Source of the DNA: Siphonobacter curvatus
GTDB taxonomy: Bacteria; Bacteroidota; Bacteroidia; Cytophagales; Spirosomataceae
Reading direction: 5' to 3'
Length of the DNA stretch: 64,000 bases
Assembly (NCBI RefSeq): GCF_002943425.1
Contig: NZ_PTRA01000001.1
Span: 1,984,001-2,048,000, forward strand
Below, in pieces: positions 61,425-64,000 of the stretch (the first letter of the stretch is position 1; each line of letters opens with the position of its first letter). The notes beneath the pieces were generated by a model. It saw only the letters and a program-made list of their open reading frames with translations, did not search any database and had not been told where the DNA came from. Both the position numbers and the translations under genes were made by a program.

Positions 61425-62066
61425 CATTTTCTTCGCCGCCAGATACAAGTGAATATTCAGTAACGCACAAGCATTACTCATCATACCCATCGCTTCGTTC
61501 AAGGGTACGACTTTGGTTAAAATGAATTCATCGTGATCGGCACCGGCCGTTTGACCGTCGTACTGAAAAATTTCTTCCTTACTCAGTTCAAGCTCCACGT
61601 AGAAGAAATACATGGCTTCGTCGCTCGTACCACTGCTCGGAAACAGGGGCTTCTCCGTTAGTTGGTGAATCTGGGCGGGTTGTACCACCAGACCCGTTTC
61701 TTCCTGAATTTCGCGTACAGCTACGTCCAGGGGCAGGTCCGAGCCGTCGACCATGCCTGCTGGGTGTTCGTACATGTAACTGCCGTCACAAATGCGTCGC
61801 TGCTGTACCAGTAACAGGTATTTTTCCTGGGTCTCACGATCAATCAGGCAAGTGAGTACGGACAATACTTCTCCCTTTACGAAACAAAGCGGAAGAATTT
61901 TATGACCCTCCGGAACCGTTGCATCCAAATCGAAAAGCCCAAAGAGCAGGTCGCCATCCGAGCGATATTTTGTGTATAATTCCTTGGTACCGTGGATAAT
62001 GACACCATTGTGCTGCAGGTTACGCTGCCACAACTGAAACTTATGCGAATCTTGGTAGGACGCCAT
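61422..62066 (-). CDS. Nudix hydrolase
   Basis: The 214-residue protein starts at the ATG at 62066. The Nudix motif is AGMVDGSDLPLDVAVREIQEETGLV (REIQEETG matches REUXEEXG, with Asp in place of the first Glu). Nudix enzymes cleave nucleoside diphosphates linked to another group; this resembles ADP-ribose or NDP-sugar pyrophosphatases. An N-terminal beta sub-domain (NLQHNGVIIHGTKELYTKYRSDG) suggests dimerisation. Substrate is unknown. Its last codons touch the heptamer array. Confidence 0.88.
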   Translation of the reverse strand: MASYQDSHKFQLWQRNLQHNGVIIHGTKELYTKYRSDGDLLFGLFDLDATVPEGHKILPLCFVKGEVLSVLTCLIDRETQEKYLLLVQQRRICDGSYMYEHPAGMVDGSDLPLDVAVREIQEETGLVVQPAQIHQLTEKPLFPSSGTSDEAMYFFYVELELSKEEIFQYDGQTAGADHDEFILTKVVPLNEAMGMMSNACALLNIHLYLAAKKM

Positions 62067-62173
62067 TCTTTTTAAGGTTATCTCGTAACAAGGGCTCAAA
62101 TTACTGGTTTTACAAGCAACGTGAGCCGATTTTACGGCATCTTTGCATTGAAAATTTAAGAAGGAGTATAGCT

Positions 62174-62875
62174 ATGAAACACTTGCCATTGCTTGTCCTG
62201 GGGTTACTGGCCTCATATTCAGGATACGCTCAACAAACGAAAACGGTTGACCTTAAGTCGTTCAGTAAAGTTCGGATTTTGGGCTGTGTAACAGCAGAAC
62301 TGAAAAAAGCGAATGATGTTTCGTTGAAAATTACCACACCGGGTACGCTGGAAGAATCTAAAATCACGGTTGAAACCAAAAATGACGAACTGATCATCCG
62401 TCAGAAGTGGGAAAAAGAGGTCTTTCAGAAAGGCGATTGCCGGGCCAGTAACATTCGACTGGAACTGGGATACAAGGAAGTAGAATCCATTTATTCGGGC
62501 GTCGGAGCCGAAATTACGGTCATCGATCCCATCCAAACGCGGGATCTGGATTTACAGGCGGCTACGGGCAGCCAGATCCGACTCGAAGCCGATGTACGTA
62601 ACCTGAAGGCTAAAGCAGTTCAGGGAGCGGTACTGGATTTGTCAGGCACCGCCTCCGAACAACAGGTGACGGTGAACACGGGCGGTGAAGTACACGCCTT
62701 CAACCTGACGAGCGAAGATGCCTTTGTCAAAGCCAATACGGGCGGCGTAGCTCGCATCACTACAACCAAACGTCTGGATGCCAATGCCGGTACCGGCGGA
62801 GCGGTGCGGTACAAAGGAAATCCCGCCAAGAAAAACATCAATTCCAGCTTGGGTGGCGAAGTAAAAGCGGAGTAA
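62174..62875 (+). CDS. GIN-domain (DUF2807) exported protein
   Basis: The 233-residue protein has a signal peptide (MKHLPLLVLGLLASYSGYAQ) and the DUF2807 beta-helix (putative auto-transporter adhesin, head GIN domain). Repeating short strands TKTVDLKSFSKVRILG, NDVSLKITTPG, SNIRLELGYKEVESIYSGVGAEITV, QAATGSQIRLEAD, GAVLDLSGTA and NTGGVARITTTKR are typical. The function is unknown; such proteins are envelope-associated. It has its own terminator. Confidence 0.9.
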   Translation: MKHLPLLVLGLLASYSGYAQQTKTVDLKSFSKVRILGCVTAELKKANDVSLKITTPGTLEESKITVETKNDELIIRQKWEKEVFQKGDCRASNIRLELGYKEVESIYSGVGAEITVIDPIQTRDLDLQAATGSQIRLEADVRNLKAKAVQGAVLDLSGTASEQQVTVNTGGEVHAFNLTSEDAFVKANTGGVARITTTKRLDANAGTGGAVRYKGNPAKKNINSSLGGEVKAE

Positions 62876-62897
62876 CAACTTACAGCCAGGAAAATAC

Positions 62898-62931
62898 AAA
62901 AACGGCGAGCTGAATCCAGCTCGCCGTTTTT
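62898..62931. terminator. Terminator between GIN-domain and M28 peptidase genes
   Basis: Stem AAAACGGCGAGCTG / CAGCTCGCCGTTTT with a 4-nt loop and T5; bidirectional. Confidence 0.88.
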
Positions 62932-62940
62932 GCTTAAGGC

Positions 62941-63999
62941 TTAACGCGAAGGCAAGGGAATGACGGGCAAACTTTCGTTTCCATGCTCACTAACCGCTTG
63001 GATAGCAAAGAAATACGAATCCCTAGAGTAGGGGAGTGTGATCGAAGTTTCAGTCGTGTACAGTTTCTTCTGCCAGAACGGCTGATACGTTTCCCGAATC
63101 AACACGTAATATCCTTTCACTTTTCCGGCTTTAGGAGCCTTCCAGTTGAGTTTGGCGTAACTAGCTGAGCCGCGTACTTCGATCTGTACGTCCTGAGGCA
63201 TTTGCGGAGCTTTCGCCAGGTTGGCCAGCGTTGCCAAGTTTACGGCAGCATTTTTACGGAGGTATTCAAAATCCATGAATTTTTGCAAATCACCGTACTC
63301 CTTTCCGTTTTCGGTATGAATGTCGTGGTGCTGGTGATCAAAGTTTTCGTTCATTTCTGTAATCCGAACGGCTGCGAAGCCTTTGTTCACAAAAGGGGTA
63401 TGGTCACCGCCGCGTTGGAAACGGTCATTCCGGAAAATCAGTACGACTTCCAGATTTTCCATGTATCGTTCACCCACTTCTTTCATGTAACGAGCCAATT
63501 GCCGGGTCTTGCCGTCGCCTTCAGCTCCAATCGCCCGGATTTTAGCCGCCTGTTCGGCCGTCTGGTACGCGGGTAACCCTTCACTGAAGACGCGTAGACG
63601 GGTATTATCAATCATACCAATATCGCTGCCTGCGGAAGAGCCCATCGTATCATTATTCAGAATGGCTTCTAGATTCATCTTTTTGTCCACGGCTTGCTGG
63701 GCGTAGTATTCGGCTCCGAGCAGGCTTTGTTCTTCACCACTGACAATCAGAAAAACGATCGTAGCCGGGAATTTGGCAGCGGACAGAATACGGGCCAGTT
63801 CCAAAGCCGTGGCTACACCCGAACCATCGTCATTAGCTCCGGGGGAGTCAATATCACGATTCATAATGTCCAGAGCCCGGGAGTCGATGTGTGCCGAGAT
63901 GACAAATATCCGGTCGTCATTCGGATCGGAGCCTTTTAGGGTAGCTACAATGTTGGCAATTTCATGCTCTTTGTCCACTCGACGTCCGTCGGGCTTGAG
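62941..63999 (-). CDS. M28 family metallopeptidase, 5' truncated by the window
   Basis: The frame is open to the window edge, and 352 C-terminal residues are present. The M28 zinc ligands are visible: His in SAHIDSRA, Asp in GANDDGSGVA, the catalytic Glu pair in SGEEQSLLG, Asp in NNDTMGS and the distal His in NENFDHQHHDIHTENG. A C-terminal fibronectin-III-like module follows (SYAKLNWKAPKAGKVKGYYVLI...FFAIQAVSEHGNESLP). It is an aminopeptidase (Leu aminopeptidase or PSMA-like), most likely exported, though the signal lies outside the window. A GTG at 63978 is internal, not the start. Confidence 0.88.
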   Translation of the reverse strand, partial: LKPDGRRVDKEHEIANIVATLKGSDPNDDRIFVISAHIDSRALDIMNRDIDSPGANDDGSGVATALELARILSAAKFPATIVFLIVSGEEQSLLGAEYYAQQAVDKKMNLEAILNNDTMGSSAGSDIGMIDNTRLRVFSEGLPAYQTAEQAAKIRAIGAEGDGKTRQLARYMKEVGERYMENLEVVLIFRNDRFQRGGDHTPFVNKGFAAVRITEMNENFDHQHHDIHTENGKEYGDLQKFMDFEYLRKNAAVNLATLANLAKAPQMPQDVQIEVRGSASYAKLNWKAPKAGKVKGYYVLIRETYQPFWQKKLYTTETSITLPYSRDSYFFAIQAVSEHGNESLPVIPLPSR

Positions 64000-64000
64000 C

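Overview
The window is a 64 kb piece of chromosome from a Bacteroidota bacterium, most likely a member of the Cytophagales related to Spirosoma or Siphonobacter. The evidence is a SusC/SusD pair with an ECF sigma/FecR switch, a type IX secretion C-terminal sorting domain, several Bacteroidota-specific families (DUF4421, DUF3823, GIN-domain, DUF4136) and the scarcity of clear Shine-Dalgarno sites. The genus cannot be fixed from the sequence alone. I see no rRNA, tRNA, CRISPR array, IS element or prophage. Gene density is high, and convergent genes are usually separated by strong hairpin terminators.

Layout. 1-9.3 kb: end of a methyltransferase, a tricorn-like S41 protease, a DUF1080 protein, pyruvate carboxylase and a DUF3592 membrane protein. 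9.8-14.2 kb: an unlisted 54-residue membrane protein, hemJ and hemN in divergent orientation, then three accessory genes, of which the last two are AT-rich. 14.4-17.2 kb: a two-gene membrane/periplasm operon with copper-site-like motifs, the most interesting locus here. 17.4-21.8 kb: DUF4421 protein, lactonase, GNAT acetyltransferase, a T9SS-sorted protein and a secreted Hcp-fold protein. 22.2-37.2 kb: a polysaccharide utilisation region with GH5-like, ECF sigma, FecR, SusC (broken by an in-frame amber codon), SusD, DUF3823, two GH43 enzymes and a glutaminase-family protein. 37.4-41.6 kb: subtilisin-like protease with a separate I9-like small protein, an Omp85-type barrel and a glycosyltransferase. 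41.7-47.7 kb: DEAD-box helicase, ClpB, a short-chain dehydrogenase and a lipoprotein. 47.8-52.4 kb: a GH9 cellulase whose downstream deacetylase domain lies in the -1 frame after a slippery A-run, D-lactate dehydrogenase and a GH105-like hydrolase. 52.5-58.2 kb: Xer recombinase, enoyl-CoA hydratase and a hybrid kinase/LytTR pair. 58.3-64 kb: Lrp regulator divergent from the threonine-degrading tdh-kbl pair, a repeat-rich gap, a Nudix hydrolase, a GIN-domain protein and a truncated M28 peptidase.

How it works together. Much of the window serves plant-polysaccharide use. Oligosaccharide import (SusCD) would be switched by the sigma/anti-sigma pair, with GH43, GH5, GH9 and GH105 enzymes outside or in the periplasm, and central metabolism (pyruvate carboxylase, D-lactate dehydrogenase) downstream. 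The operon at 14.4-17.2 kb encodes a 10-helix protein with D-x3-H-x12-H and D-x3-H-x13-H motifs. Its partner protein is predicted to start with histidine after signal cleavage and to flank a helical hairpin with beta-rich domains. This resembles the PmoC and PmoB subunits of copper membrane monooxygenases in layout and motif spacing, so it is a candidate undescribed copper membrane enzyme. That reading is an inference and needs profile and structure comparison.
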